Below are positions 1 through 9,427 of a DNA stretch of 64,000 nt, in pieces. This stretch comes from Oscarella lobularis. Its lineage: Eukaryota > Porifera > Homoscleromorpha > Homosclerophorida > Oscarellidae. The position numbers and the translations under genes were made by a program. The number at the start of each line of letters is the position of its first letter. Within the stretch, counting starts at the first letter, position 1. The stretch covers positions 1,860,001 through 1,924,000 of the forward strand of contig NC_089176.1 of the NCBI RefSeq assembly GCF_947507565.1, written 5' to 3'. Under the pieces are notes generated by a model, which was not told where the DNA came from, did no database searches, and saw only the letters and a program-made list of their open reading frames with translations.

Positions 1-1618
1 CAGCAAAGAACGTTTTCAACAAAACGCAGTAAACTTTGTTGATCAGAAACTTTGCCACAGTCAGGTGATTGAATATGGCAGCCCTTTAGGCAGAAAAAAT
101 TATTTACTGTAGTTTACTAAACGACTTTACTAACTTGTGGAGTGGTGTCTGCCCGGTAGGATCTTTTGCTTCAAGTAGCTTTTCGGTGGCATCTTTGCAG
201 TGATTCAGTATAGTTTCGATCATAGGAACAGATCCCTGAGAGCACGCCAGGTGAAATGGTGACTCCGCTCGCGAGTCCGTGTTGAAGAGACGACAGCCTC
301 GCTCCAACAGCAACTTGGCAACCTAAAAGTACGTTTTCTTCGACCAAATCTACGTTGTGCAGTACAGTAACTTACGGGAATGTTTCCTCCTGAGATGGCT
401 TGGTGAAGACCAGACATTCCATCGTCATCCGTAAAATTTACTACGTTGTCGAGTGGATAATTGAATCTCGTCACAGCTTAAACGAAACCAATATTCCTTT
501 TTCATTAAATTTTGGAATTATCTCCATACCGAGGTCAATAAGATAATTGACCATGTGCGGTTTTCCTTGACGTGAAGCAAGATGGATTGGCCGAAGACCG
601 TTGCCATCGGCAATACACGGATACGCCTTATGAGCCATCTGCGCGTTCAGCCATGAAATAAAAGTGAGTGCGGTGGCACAGCACGGTACTCACCAGTGTG
701 TCAACGATATCAGTATTTTCTCCCAACGAGGCCATGTGAAGTGGAGTTCGGGCGTGTTCTCCGCGAATGTTCACGTCAATTCCCTCGTGCGTGGCAAGAA
801 TCTTTATGTGTTAAAATAAACGAAGAGGCTACGGCGCGGGTGTTTTTCTACGCTCACCAACACCATTTCGTTGCTTTGTATCCGAACGGCCGTGTGCAGT
901 GCTGTTTCCCACGTAGTCGTCTTCACATCAGTTGCCGCGCCGTTCCTAAGCAAGAGTTTGACGGCCTCCGGCTTCTCGAACGTGATCGCCCAGTGAAGAG
1001 GAGTCTCGCCCTGTTCGTCTTGGCTGTTTAAATCTGAATTTAACTTTAGTTCTACAAAACGAAAGCTACAGAACGCAACCAGATCAACCTGCGTGATTCT
1101 GAATCAGGTGATCCATCACCTCCAACGCAGATTCAGACGAGGCGTGGTGAAGCGCCGTTGCACCGTGCTCGTCCGCCGAAAGGACGGCGTCGGGGTGCGA
1201 AGAAACAATACGGCGAACCGCTTCGAGGTCGCCTTCGGCGGCTGCCTGTGGCATATAAACAATGAGTCATGCCTCATCACGGCACCCCCACGCGAGAATG
1301 AGAGACTTGGTGTATTGGAAGCAGCTGGCCGTTCAGCTCGTCAATCGTCATCATCTCCATGAGGACGGTGTCATTTCTGTTCATCTGCTTTTTAGCTTTC
1401 GCTTTCCAAATCTTGCCGGCCTTCACCGTCTCCGAGTACGATCTTCCGCTCGTCGCCGAGGTAGGCGGTTCCGTGGCGGGTCGTCGCGTTGACGCTCCCG
1501 GTCCACGAGAACCTGCGTTTATTCCGCCTGCGACCACCGCTCCGGACCCCGGCGTCGAACGGCCCCAGCGGGAGAGTATGCGTCGCACCGTAGACGATGA
1601 GGATGCGTTTGATGCCAT
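1..1618 (-). CDS. TRPA1-like ankyrin channel, 5' part (copy 3, cut by window edge)
   Basis: N-terminal part of a TRPA1-type cation channel, read right to left and truncated at base 1. ATG at 1618-1616 opens the motif MASNASSSSTVRRILSRW, which matches the first exons of the two plus-strand copies at 9428 and 15482. Exon 1 runs 1618-1317 and ends at LLPIHQ before a GTCTCT donor; exon 2 starts at 1245 (AAAEGDLEAVRR) after CCACAG. Further exons encode ankyrin repeats such as ETPLHWA and ESPFHLACSQGSVPMIET. The leftmost bases encode VAKFLINKV, again as in the other copies. The membrane part lies outside the window. It is more diverged from copies 1 and 2 than they are from each other. No disabling mutation was seen in the exons read, but not all splice sites were traced. 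Confidence 0.8.
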
Positions 1619-1905
1619 GACTCCCTCAACTGAATGAATAATGAACCGAGTCTGCAGAACACGTGAGCAATTTCGACTCATCCCTACTTTCACACCCGTC
1701 TATACAGTAGATACATTTACGGCTACTGTACGCGATTCACCTCACAGACGAATCACGATGAAGATCCAAAGCGGCAGGACTCGAGATCAAGGAAAATTTA
1801 GAGGTGCTTCGTCGACGGGAAATTGATGTTTCACATCGCCATCATGATCATCGTCATATTCGTGACGATAGCGCGCAATGGCTGTAACTTGCCAGCAGTC
1901 AAGTG
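1619..1905. other. Spacer upstream of TRPA1 copy 3
   Basis: Non-coding DNA between the divergent TRPA1 copy and the retrotransposon target site. It should hold the promoter of the minus-strand channel gene. I see no TATA box I would defend, and no gene. Confidence 0.4.
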
Positions 1906-1910
1906 TAGAT
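1906..1910. repeat. Target site duplication (left)
   Basis: The 5-mer tagat directly abuts the left LTR and is repeated at 7780-7784 after the right LTR. This is the length usual for Ty3/gypsy integration. Confidence 0.9.
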
Positions 1911-2095
1911 TGTGGCCGGTTGCCTAGAGGAGTGACTGTGGGGAACTCGACGGTGACGCGTGGGGCGCTGCGTTGACTCGGATTTGCAAGAAGTGTACTC
2001 CTGTTTATTAGATACTTGACGGGGTCGCCCGGATCTCTAGAGAGGACCCGGACTATACAGACAAACGGACAACATCAACAGCTAAAACGGCTACA
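1911..2095 (-). repeat. LTR, 3' copy in element orientation
   Basis: 185 bp with TG...CA ends. It matches the copy at 7595-7779 base for base as far as I can read. The purine-rich priming tract lies immediately to its right. Confidence 0.95.
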
Positions 2096-2212
2096 ACTAC
2101 CCCCCTTTCCTCGAGAAGGTGAGCGCCCTCGGGAACTAAACTGGGGCCTCTAACATACAAACACGAAAAACAAACCACGAACCAGTGTACGTCGCAACGA
2201 AGCGCCACGCGT

Positions 2213-5200
2213 TCACGTGGACCAGTTCGGGTCTTGAAAGCGTACGGGAGCTCTTCCAGCGTTGGCGCGGCGAGGGCGCTGTCGGCCAGCTCCATGAAAA
2301 GAAGATGATGAAGTAGAAGAGACCGGATTCTCACCGGCATAAAACGGACGTGAAGTAGCAGATGATTCTGGCCCACCGGCACTATTATCCCCTGGCCAAT
2401 GGGGGTCTACGCCGTCGCGTGACATAGTGTGCGCCGAAGGGGGAACCCACTCATCTGTCGACCCCTGTATCACTTCTTCCTGAGGTCGCCACACGCCCAT
2501 ACTACTAGGGCAGGAATGCCTTCGACGGAGTGAAACGCTGGCGGTTTCTCCCGTCGTGTGACGTTTGTCCTCAGGATCCTTCGCAATACACCCATCGTCA
2601 TGAGTATGTTGGGCGTCGCAGTTGAGGGCTAACTTCTGTCGAAAATACTTCTGACCCATAGGAGGGTAATATAAGATGATACGTTGAACGTGAGTGATCA
2701 AACGCTGTTCCGGCGTATCCACTCTGGATAACTCGTAGTTGACGGGCGACAACTTCTGGATGACTCGGTACGGACCGGTGAAACGCTCTTGAAACTTCTT
2801 TGATAGACTGGCGCTCAAAACTGGACGATGTAGCAGAACCAGAGTACCGGGAGCAAGCTCAACCGCGTACTGGCGTCGATCATAGAAGGCTTTGCGTTTC
2901 TCGTCGGCTTCCAGCTGAAATTCCCGGGCAATCTCGAAGGCCTTCGACAGCTTCCGAGTGACCTGGATACTGTAGTCGCCAGCGTTGACAACGGACGAAG
3001 TTGTAGACTGGAAAGCCGTCGTCGGAAGTCGAGCGTCGCGTCCATGGACGAGATAAAATGGAGTGTTGCAGACAGCATCGATCACGCTTGTGCGATAAGC
3101 AAATGCGATCGCTTCGATATGAATATCCCAATCCGATTGTTCGTCGTTGACAAAGGTCGTAATCGCCGCCTTCAACGTGCGGTTGAAACGTTCCACTTGA
3201 CCGTTGCACTGTGGGTGATATGCCGTTGTGAACAGTTTCTTGATGCCAAGACGTTCGGCGAGTCGACGCATCAAAGCGGAGGTAAACTGCGCGCCACGAT
3301 CTGATAACAGTTCTTTCGGACATCCGTGTCGCAATATGATCTTCTCGACGAAGACATCAGCGACGGTGATCGCGTCGATCACGGCGACAGCAGCGATCTC
3401 GACCCAACGGGTGAATCGGTCCACCATTACGATAACGTAACGATTTCCTGCGTCGCTGATCGGGAACGGGCCAGCGATATCTATACCGACCGTTTGGAAT
3501 GGCTCGGTAGCGCTGAATAACTGCATCTGTCCCGCTCGCACCGGTTGTAGTCGCTTGCGCATTTGACATTTGGTGCACGATCGTACGAACTCCTTCACAT
3601 CATAGCTCATCCCCTTCCAGTAATACTGGGATCGCAATTTCTCGTAGGTCTTCTCCCGTCCGAAATGTCCGGAGATCGGCAAGGCGTGTGCTGCAGTAAT
3701 TGCATCCAGACGATCGACGGGGGCCAGGTAAGGCACTGAGAGGATTCCGCGACGGTTGTCCTTGGTGGTATAGCATAGGAGACCCGACGCCGCCTCGAGA
3801 GAGAGTGTCCCACGATCGCGTAGGAGTTCCATCACTTCAGGAGGAGCGTGGCTAGGCGTAACCGCTGAAAGGTACTGTCGGACCGCGTGTAATTGCGGGT
3901 CGAGCATTTGATGAACGCGGAGATCGTTGACTGACGGAACACGGACGGCACAAACGGAAAGTACCGTCGGTAAACGAGAGAGAGCATCGGCATTCCGGTT
4001 AGCGCGTCCCGGCTTGTGTCGTACTTCGAACACAAAATCCTGGAGCTGCAGAATCCAACGCGCCAGTCGTCCGGAGATTTTTGTCGACGACATCAGCCAT
4101 TTCAAGTTGGCGTGATCAGTAATGACGATGAAGGACGACGGGGCGAGGTAATGACGAAAAGTCTCACAGCCATAGACAACCGCCAGAAGCTCCTTTTCGC
4201 GTGTGTCGTAGCGGCACTCACGATCCTGGAGGACGCGACTAGCGTATCCAATGACGTGCTCCAGTCCGTCGGCACCCGTTTGTGATAGTACCGCCGCGAT
4301 TGCTGTATTTGACGCATCTGTCTGCAGCAGAAAGGTTTGACTCCAATCAGGATATGCCAAAATCGGTGCCGTGGAGAGACGCGTCTTCAACGTGGCAAAC
4401 GCGGTTTCTTGATCAGGTCCCCAGTCGTAGACTTGATCGTCGCGCAACAGCTGCGTCAGTGGTTGAGCCACTGCTGCGTAATTGTCGATGAATCGACGAT
4501 AATAGGAGGTTAATCCCAAAAATGAACGTAATAATTTCTTTGTAGTAGGTTGAGCAAGCGACGTGACGGCCTGCACTTTTTCAGGGTTGACCCGAATTCC
4601 TTCCACGGAGACGATATGTCCCAGATAGTAAACTTCGGATTGGCCGAAGGAGCATTTGGACGGCTTCAATTTCAGACCATGCTTCTCGATTCGGCCGAGG
4701 ACGTCGCCCAGACGCTCAAGGTGTAGCTCGAAAGTTGGTGCAAAGACCAAGATATCGTCCAGATAAACAAGACAAGTACGCCATTTCGCCCCAGCAAGTA
4801 CGAGGTCCATCGCACGTTGGAAAGTACTGGGAGCGTTACAGAGACCGAAAGGCATTACCAGGAACTCATACAATCCTAACGGACAGATGAACGCGGTCTT
4901 CGCCACGTCTCCCGGCGCCATTCGTATCTGCCAGTAACCCGCTTGTAAATCCAGACAGCTGAAGAATTTGTTGCCACCGAGAATGTCCAAGCTGTCGTCG
5001 ATACGAGGGAGAGGGTAACGGTCTCTCATCGTGAGCGCGTTCAAGAGACGAAAGTCGGCGCAGAACCGCTTGTCTCCCCCCTTTTTGTCAGCAAACAATA
5101 TTGGACTGGCCCATGGCGACGTAGAATCACGTATTATTCCGTGAGTCAGCATTGCATCGATCTGACGTCGAGCTTCTTCCATCAACGGCGGTGCTAGTCG

Positions 5201-7408
5201 TCGAGGTGGCTGACTAACGGGTCGATGATTCCCGGTGTCGATCGAATGAGTGACGCCTTCGAGTCGTCCGTGCTCCTCCAGTCCGGTAGCGAAAGCTCCG
5301 TTGTGGGCCTCCAACAGTTGAAGGAGTTGCTTTTGCTGTGAATCCGTCAGTAGTGAATTGATGGAAAATAAGACCGACTTCTGTCTGCATTCGGCACGAC
5401 GTATCGCCGCGATTTCCGCCGTCAGCTCTGGCAACTCTTTCGTCGGCATTCGCTCTGTGCTGGTCGTCGAAACGTCGTCCTCTTTTGTTTCTAATGAAGT
5501 TGTTGGTTCGGCACTCGCCGCTGGTGGATCGTCGTGAACGGGCTTGATGACGCGATCGCCCGACGGACAGAACGCCAATGAAGCTGGGCAGTGTCGATCG
5601 GCTGTTATCGCACAAACACGATATTCTTCAGTCGCCGTGGTCATCCCTTTGACATTATCGTCCTCCGACATCATGCTCATGGCACGGATGCGAAGTTCCT
5701 GTTTGCCCTTTTGGATGATTATAGTTCCATCTCGAAAATTCATCAACGCACCAACAGCTCGCATGAAATCCTTGCCGAAGATGACGGGCAAAACGACGTC
5801 GTCCGACACGATGAAACGAAACTCGTACTGCAGACCTCCGATATCCACTGAAAGCGTAGCGCTCCCTAGAGCAGACATCGTTCCGCCGTCTGCAACGGTG
5901 AGAACGGGAACATCCTTCGTGAGAGTAGCGCCGCCGATGTCTTCAAGAAACTGCGCTGAGACGAGCGAGACGTCGGAACCTGAGTCGAACAGAACACGCC
6001 TGGGTTCGTTTCCTCCGACTTTGATGTGTTCCGCTTCACTCCAAGAGGATACCCCGGCCGTCACAGCATGAACGTTGGCGTCGCCGCCTCGCGTTCCGGC
6101 TGGCTGTGCGTCGGGCTTGGCTCGTGGAGGATGCAGTTTAAAACATTGTTCGATGGTGTGGCCTCGCTTCTTGCAATGGTCGCAACGAGGAATCGACGCT
6201 CGCCTCATTTGCGCGAGTTCCGTGGTCGTTTTCTCTATTGCGCCCATGACCTCGCGGTGCTGGTCGGCTAATTGCTGCATAAATTTTGTTTGTTTTCCCA
6301 CGAATTCCCTGAGAAGTGAGTCCGTCGACCCGGCACGGTCGACGTCGTCGCCTCGTCTGGTCGTCGATTGAGATGCATCCTTGCTTGAACGATTGCCAAT
6401 CGCCAGACACTCGCTGCTCAGCTTTGCTCGTGTTTTCCAGATCTCCTCGCCTGTCTTGGCCGCCTTTTCCGCCTCGTCAAGTGTTTGGGGATGACTTCGG
6501 ACGTATTCCTCACGTAGCTCGGGACGTAAACCATTCTTGAAATGCTGGATCTGCATCTGTTCGGATAGGGCTGCTGGATCGGCTTCCAACAATTCGAAAA
6601 CCAGCGTTCGAAATCTGGTTGTGAAGGCGTCGACGTCCTCACGCGGCCCCTGTTGACAGTCGATGAGGCGTTCCGTATAATGGACGTGTGGATCGGCAGG
6701 ACCGAATTTGCGCTTTAGGAAGGCCACAAATTTCTTCCAGGTCACCCGCTCGCCGCGTTTCTCCATCTTCCTTTCGAACGCTGAGACCTCGACGCGTGCG
6801 CGCCCACTGAGATGAATTCGCGCGTTCCTCAGGCGATCCTGCGCGCTCCATCTGTCGGCGTCGGCGATCGCCTCGAGCTGATATAACCAGTTGTTGAGTT
6901 CTTCATAGTTATAGCCGAAGAATTTCTCGAGAGCGCGCGTATGATCGACGCGCCGACGATCAGGCGAGTCCTCCTTCGACGTATCAAACGCCTCCTCGAG
7001 CGGCGTTGGCATTGCGGCAGGCGTGGCGAGTTGTCCCCTTGTCGCTGGCGACAGCAGACGTCGTTTACGTGCGCGCAGACGCTCGAGCGCTCGTCGTCCG
7101 ATCGGAGTGCTCGGCGTCGCAGGCGTAGCAGGCGTCGCGAGTCGATACAATTGCACTGGCGTAGCGCGTCGTTGAGGCGCACGTAACGCGGCGCGCGTTC
7201 GTCCTTTGGGCGTCGTCGGCGTCGGCGTCTTCTTCGCGTGCAACGGCGCGTCGAGCTTCTTCGTTTTTGCTGCCTTTCGCTTCGGGGGCATCCTTCGGTC
7301 GTGTGCGATCGTGCGTCGCGGCTCGTGGCGTACACCAAGTGTCGTCCAATCACAGGCTGGCTCCCACGACGTCACCTGCCACTCCCCCTTGGCAACGGCC
7401 GAGTTCAA
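2213..7408 (-). CDS. Gag-Pol polyprotein of Ty3/gypsy retrotransposon
   Basis: Single uninterrupted frame of 1,731 codons; a second possible start is Met40 (MPPKRKAAKTKK, at 7291). Domains in order: basic N-terminus; capsid-like Gag (about 150-340, with FFGYNYEELNNWLYQLEAI); CCHC zinc knuckle starting at residue 409 (CDHCKKRGHTIEQC); aspartic protease with LFDSGSD (Asp475); reverse transcriptase with YLDDILVF (Tyr882); RNase H beginning FLLQTDASNTAIAAVL; integrase with an HHCC finger (GHFGREKTYEK...CTKCQMRK) and DDE core (first Asp about 1310 in VGIDIAGPF, then DRGAQF and NGQVERFNR). The order RT-RH-IN is diagnostic for Ty3/gypsy. Gag and Pol share one frame with no frameshift or stop between them. 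No chromodomain or envelope protein is evident at the C-terminus. Confidence 0.95.
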   Translation of the reverse strand: MNSAVAKGEWQVTSWEPACDWTTLGVRHEPRRTIAHDRRMPPKRKAAKTKKLDAPLHAKKTPTPTTPKGRTRAALRAPQRRATPVQLYRLATPATPATPSTPIGRRALERLRARKRRLLSPATRGQLATPAAMPTPLEEAFDTSKEDSPDRRRVDHTRALEKFFGYNYEELNNWLYQLEAIADADRWSAQDRLRNARIHLSGRARVEVSAFERKMEKRGERVTWKKFVAFLKRKFGPADPHVHYTERLIDCQQGPREDVDAFTTRFRTLVFELLEADPAALSEQMQIQHFKNGLRPELREEYVRSHPQTLDEAEKAAKTGEEIWKTRAKLSSECLAIGNRSSKDASQSTTRRGDDVDRAGSTDSLLREFVGKQTKFMQQLADQHREVMGAIEKTTTELAQMRRASIPRCDHCKKRGHTIEQCFKLHPPRAKPDAQPAGTRGGDANVHAVTAGVSSWSEAEHIKVGGNEPRRVLFDSGSDVSLVSAQFLEDIGGATLTKDVPVLTVADGGTMSALGSATLSVDIGGLQYEFRFIVSDDVVLPVIFGKDFMRAVGALMNFRDGTIIIQKGKQELRIRAMSMMSEDDNVKGMTTATEEYRVCAITADRHCPASLAFCPSGDRVIKPVHDDPPAASAEPTTSLETKEDDVSTTSTERMPTKELPELTAEIAAIRRAECRQKSVLFSINSLLTDSQQKQLLQLLEAHNGAFATGLEEHGRLEGVTHSIDTGNHRPVSQPPRRLAPPLMEEARRQIDAMLTHGIIRDSTSPWASPILFADKKGGDKRFCADFRLLNALTMRDRYPLPRIDDSLDILGGNKFFSCLDLQAGYWQIRMAPGDVAKTAFICPLGLYEFLVMPFGLCNAPSTFQRAMDLVLAGAKWRTCLVYLDDILVFAPTFELHLERLGDVLGRIEKHGLKLKPSKCSFGQSEVYYLGHIVSVEGIRVNPEKVQAVTSLAQPTTKKLLRSFLGLTSYYRRFIDNYAAVAQPLTQLLRDDQVYDWGPDQETAFATLKTRLSTAPILAYPDWSQTFLLQTDASNTAIAAVLSQTGADGLEHVIGYASRVLQDRECRYDTREKELLAVVYGCETFRHYLAPSSFIVITDHANLKWLMSSTKISGRLARWILQLQDFVFEVRHKPGRANRNADALSRLPTVLSVCAVRVPSVNDLRVHQMLDPQLHAVRQYLSAVTPSHAPPEVMELLRDRGTLSLEAASGLLCYTTKDNRRGILSVPYLAPVDRLDAITAAHALPISGHFGREKTYEKLRSQYYWKGMSYDVKEFVRSCTKCQMRKRLQPVRAGQMQLFSATEPFQTVGIDIAGPFPISDAGNRYVIVMVDRFTRWVEIAAVAVIDAITVADVFVEKIILRHGCPKELLSDRGAQFTSALMRRLAERLGIKKLFTTAYHPQCNGQVERFNRTLKAAITTFVNDEQSDWDIHIEAIAFAYRTSVIDAVCNTPFYLVHGRDARLPTTAFQSTTSSVVNAGDYSIQVTRKLSKAFEIAREFQLEADEKRKAFYDRRQYAVELAPGTLVLLHRPVLSASLSKKFQERFTGPYRVIQKLSPVNYELSRVDTPEQRLITHVQRIILYYPPMGQKYFRQKLALNCDAQHTHDDGCIAKDPEDKRHTTGETASVSLRRRHSCPSSMGVWRPQEEVIQGSTDEWVPPSAHTMSRDGVDPHWPGDNSAGGPESSATSRPFYAGENPVSSTSSSSFHGAGRQRPRRANAGRAPVRFQDPNWST

Positions 7409-7594
7409 ACCAAGACCGCGCGGGTAGTCGGACGAGGCGCTTTCGCCACTCGCGCGTCGACGACAAGCTGCCGCGGTGATCGTCGCTTCGACTCGGTCCA
7501 GCCAGAGTCGAAAACGAACGATCCAGCAAGCCGACGACGGCGATGGACGATCGCGATCCCCGCGTACTCCGACTACCCGGATTCTCCACCAAGT

Positions 7595-7779
7595 TGTGGC
7601 CGGTTGCCTAGAGGAGTGACTGTGGGGAACTCGACGGTGACGCGTGGGGCGCTGCGTTGACTCGGATTTGCAAGAAGTGTACTCCTGTTTATTAGATACT
7701 TGACGGGGTCGCCCGGATCTCTAGAGAGGACCCGGACTATACAGACAAACGGACAACATCAACAGCTAAAACGGCTACA
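7595..7779 (-). repeat. LTR, 5' copy in element orientation
   Basis: 185-bp partner of the LTR at 1911-2095. It carries the presumed promoter for the minus-strand gag-pol transcript. The primer binding site follows at 7591-7574. Confidence 0.95.
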
Positions 7780-7888
7780 TAGATACTCTTGGATTAGCAG
7801 CCTCGAGAATTATCCTGACTGTGACGTCCGTCGAAGTTTTCCGCTCCGAGTTCCATTCCGGCATTTCGAGCTGGCGAGATTTCTGTCG

Positions 7889-7915
7889 CGTCCGTCCGTC
7901 CGTCCGTCCGTCCGT
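7889..7915. repeat. (GTCC)n microsatellite
   Basis: About six uninterrupted copies of a four-base unit in the spacer between the retrotransposon and metaxin-2. Confidence 0.9.
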
Positions 7916-8038
7916 TTGGAGGTCTCGTGTCCTTTCTAATTTTCTGTCTGTCAGGGAATCAGGGATACCACTGGCATCAGGGCAGGGAATAAGGGAACCC
8001 TGAGGGAACGGAATCTGCTGTGCTAACGCGCTAGAGCT

Positions 8039-9235
8039 ATGGCCGAAGGTGGGCATATTTTCTACTTTCTCGATTTTGCCTTGCGATTGCTGCGTAGGTA
8101 ATGAACTTATCGAATTTTACGAACCGTCCGAAGGCAGGAATGGTGATAAGATCTATGCATCGCGTTCACTCTGCCTTCTAGATCTCATTTTGCCAGTCGA
8201 TCTATCTCAGTGCAGAGCAGCAAAGGTTAGATCTCGTTGTTCTGACAGCTAACAACTTGAGCAACAAGTGTGGTCGTCAGGCGTACTTGAAGACGTGTGG
8301 AATTCGAATCCAGGTGAAGGAGGTAAAAAATGCGGAATTTATGTCAGTATCGGGTAAGAACGTCATAAAAATCATGGATGACGCGGAAGGAGTGCAGATA
8401 CTCTGTTTTTTAGGTCAATTTCCGTTGCTAAAAACGGATTCTGGACCAGTGGAGGGATTCGCTCAACTCCTCAAATTTGTCTCTGATAGGGTAAATTAAT
8501 AAATTTTTGAACGTCTCTTAGACGGAGTGTGTAGAGTCAGTCTTCTTCTCGTGACTTGGATGAAAGGCAGAAGGCTCAGCTTGAAGCTTATGTTACTCTT
8601 GTACAAGAGACAATGTCTAATGCGGAAGTAAGCATACATACTCACAGTAGAACAATTGACCAGGAAATTTCTGTTGTTTAGATATATCTGGCTTGGATTC
8701 ATGGAAATAATTCAAAGGCATGAAATTGCAGAAACCGGCTTAGTTAAAATCATTGCTTACCTATATTTTGTAGATTACGAAGCAGAGATATGGATGCCAA
8801 TTCTCTTTTCCGTTGAATCACTTTCTTCCTTGGCTAAAAATGAGAGAAATTAGGCACACAATGAAAGTCAGCGAGTGGCTTACAAAAACCACAACAACAG
8901 TAATCTGATGCAAAATAACGAATGTCAATAATTATTTATTATCTAGGTCAGAGATGATGTTCAAAGAACACTGCAGTCTCTTGAAAGCTTTCTCGGAGCA
9001 GACGAGCGCTTTTTCTCAAGGTAAACCCAGTATTGTCAAATCGCAATATCTCCATTTCACACGGCTTAGATCAAGGGGCTTCTCGGCGTTAGAATGCCTC
9101 ATTTATGGGCATTTCTATAGCATAGAGCGAGCCTGTCAATGGCTTTCGCCAGACAATTTTCTCAGCGATGCTATAAAGCGTTTTCGCTCGCTAGCAGATA
9201 TCGCTAAAGCAGTCGACGCTGCAACTTTTGAATAA
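8039..9235 (+). CDS. MTX2: Metaxin-2-like outer mitochondrial membrane protein (5' exons uncertain)
   Basis: Metaxins act with SAM50 in the sorting and assembly of beta-barrel proteins in the mitochondrial outer membrane and have GST-like folds. The readable exons give AYLKTCGIRIQVKEVKNAEF, then FPLLKTDSGPVEGFAQLLKF, then DERQKAQLEAYVTLVQETM, IYLAWIHG, RYGCQFSFPLNHFLPWLKM, VRDDVQRTLQSLESFLGADE and finally ALECLIYGHFYSIERACQWL. These follow metaxin-2 in order; the ...NAEFMSVSG segment, the PLNH-type segment and the L(D/E)xLxxGHxY(S/T)I motif are characteristic. The stop TAA at 9233-9235 overlaps an AATAAA signal (9231-9236). The first exon is not secure. An ATG at 8039 is possible; confident homology begins near 8190. 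The last two exons were also copied to 15.16-15.36 kb. Confidence 0.78.
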
Positions 9236-9427
9236 AGAGTGGAGTAAAGGATAATGCGCGCTTTAACCCGGAAACGAGCCGGTGCCATTAATTCCAGTAG
9301 CCAACTTGTTACTCTTTCTCAGTTCTCACAGCGATTTGTTTACCCTACGAACTACACGCGCGCACTGCTTAGTCATTTCCTTATCGCTGACGTGCTCTCG
9401 AACGCTGGGGGTCATTTTCTTTTGGTC

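Larger units (their letters stand above)
1911..7779 (-). mobile_element. Ty3/gypsy-type LTR retrotransposon, apparently intact
   Basis: The element has two 185-bp LTRs (1911-2095 and 7595-7779) that look identical, begin TGTGGCC and end GGCTACA. A 5-bp target duplication tagat lies at 1906-1910 and 7780-7784. Orientation is minus: the primer binding site (starting TGGTGGAGAATCC, complementary to a tRNA 3' end with CCA) lies at 7591-7574, three bases inside the upstream LTR. A purine tract (AGGAAAGGGGGG) adjoins the downstream LTR near 2099-2112. One long gag-pol frame fills the interior. Identical LTRs and an unbroken frame imply a recent insertion. It lies between TRPA1 copy 3 and metaxin-2 and does not visibly interrupt a gene. 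Confidence 0.96.

Noticed and set aside
2053-2382. Small minus-strand frame at the end of the Ty3/gypsy element as an envelope or accessory gene
   Set aside because: It overlaps the LTR and the end of pol in another frame and shows no signal peptide or membrane span typical of such a gene.
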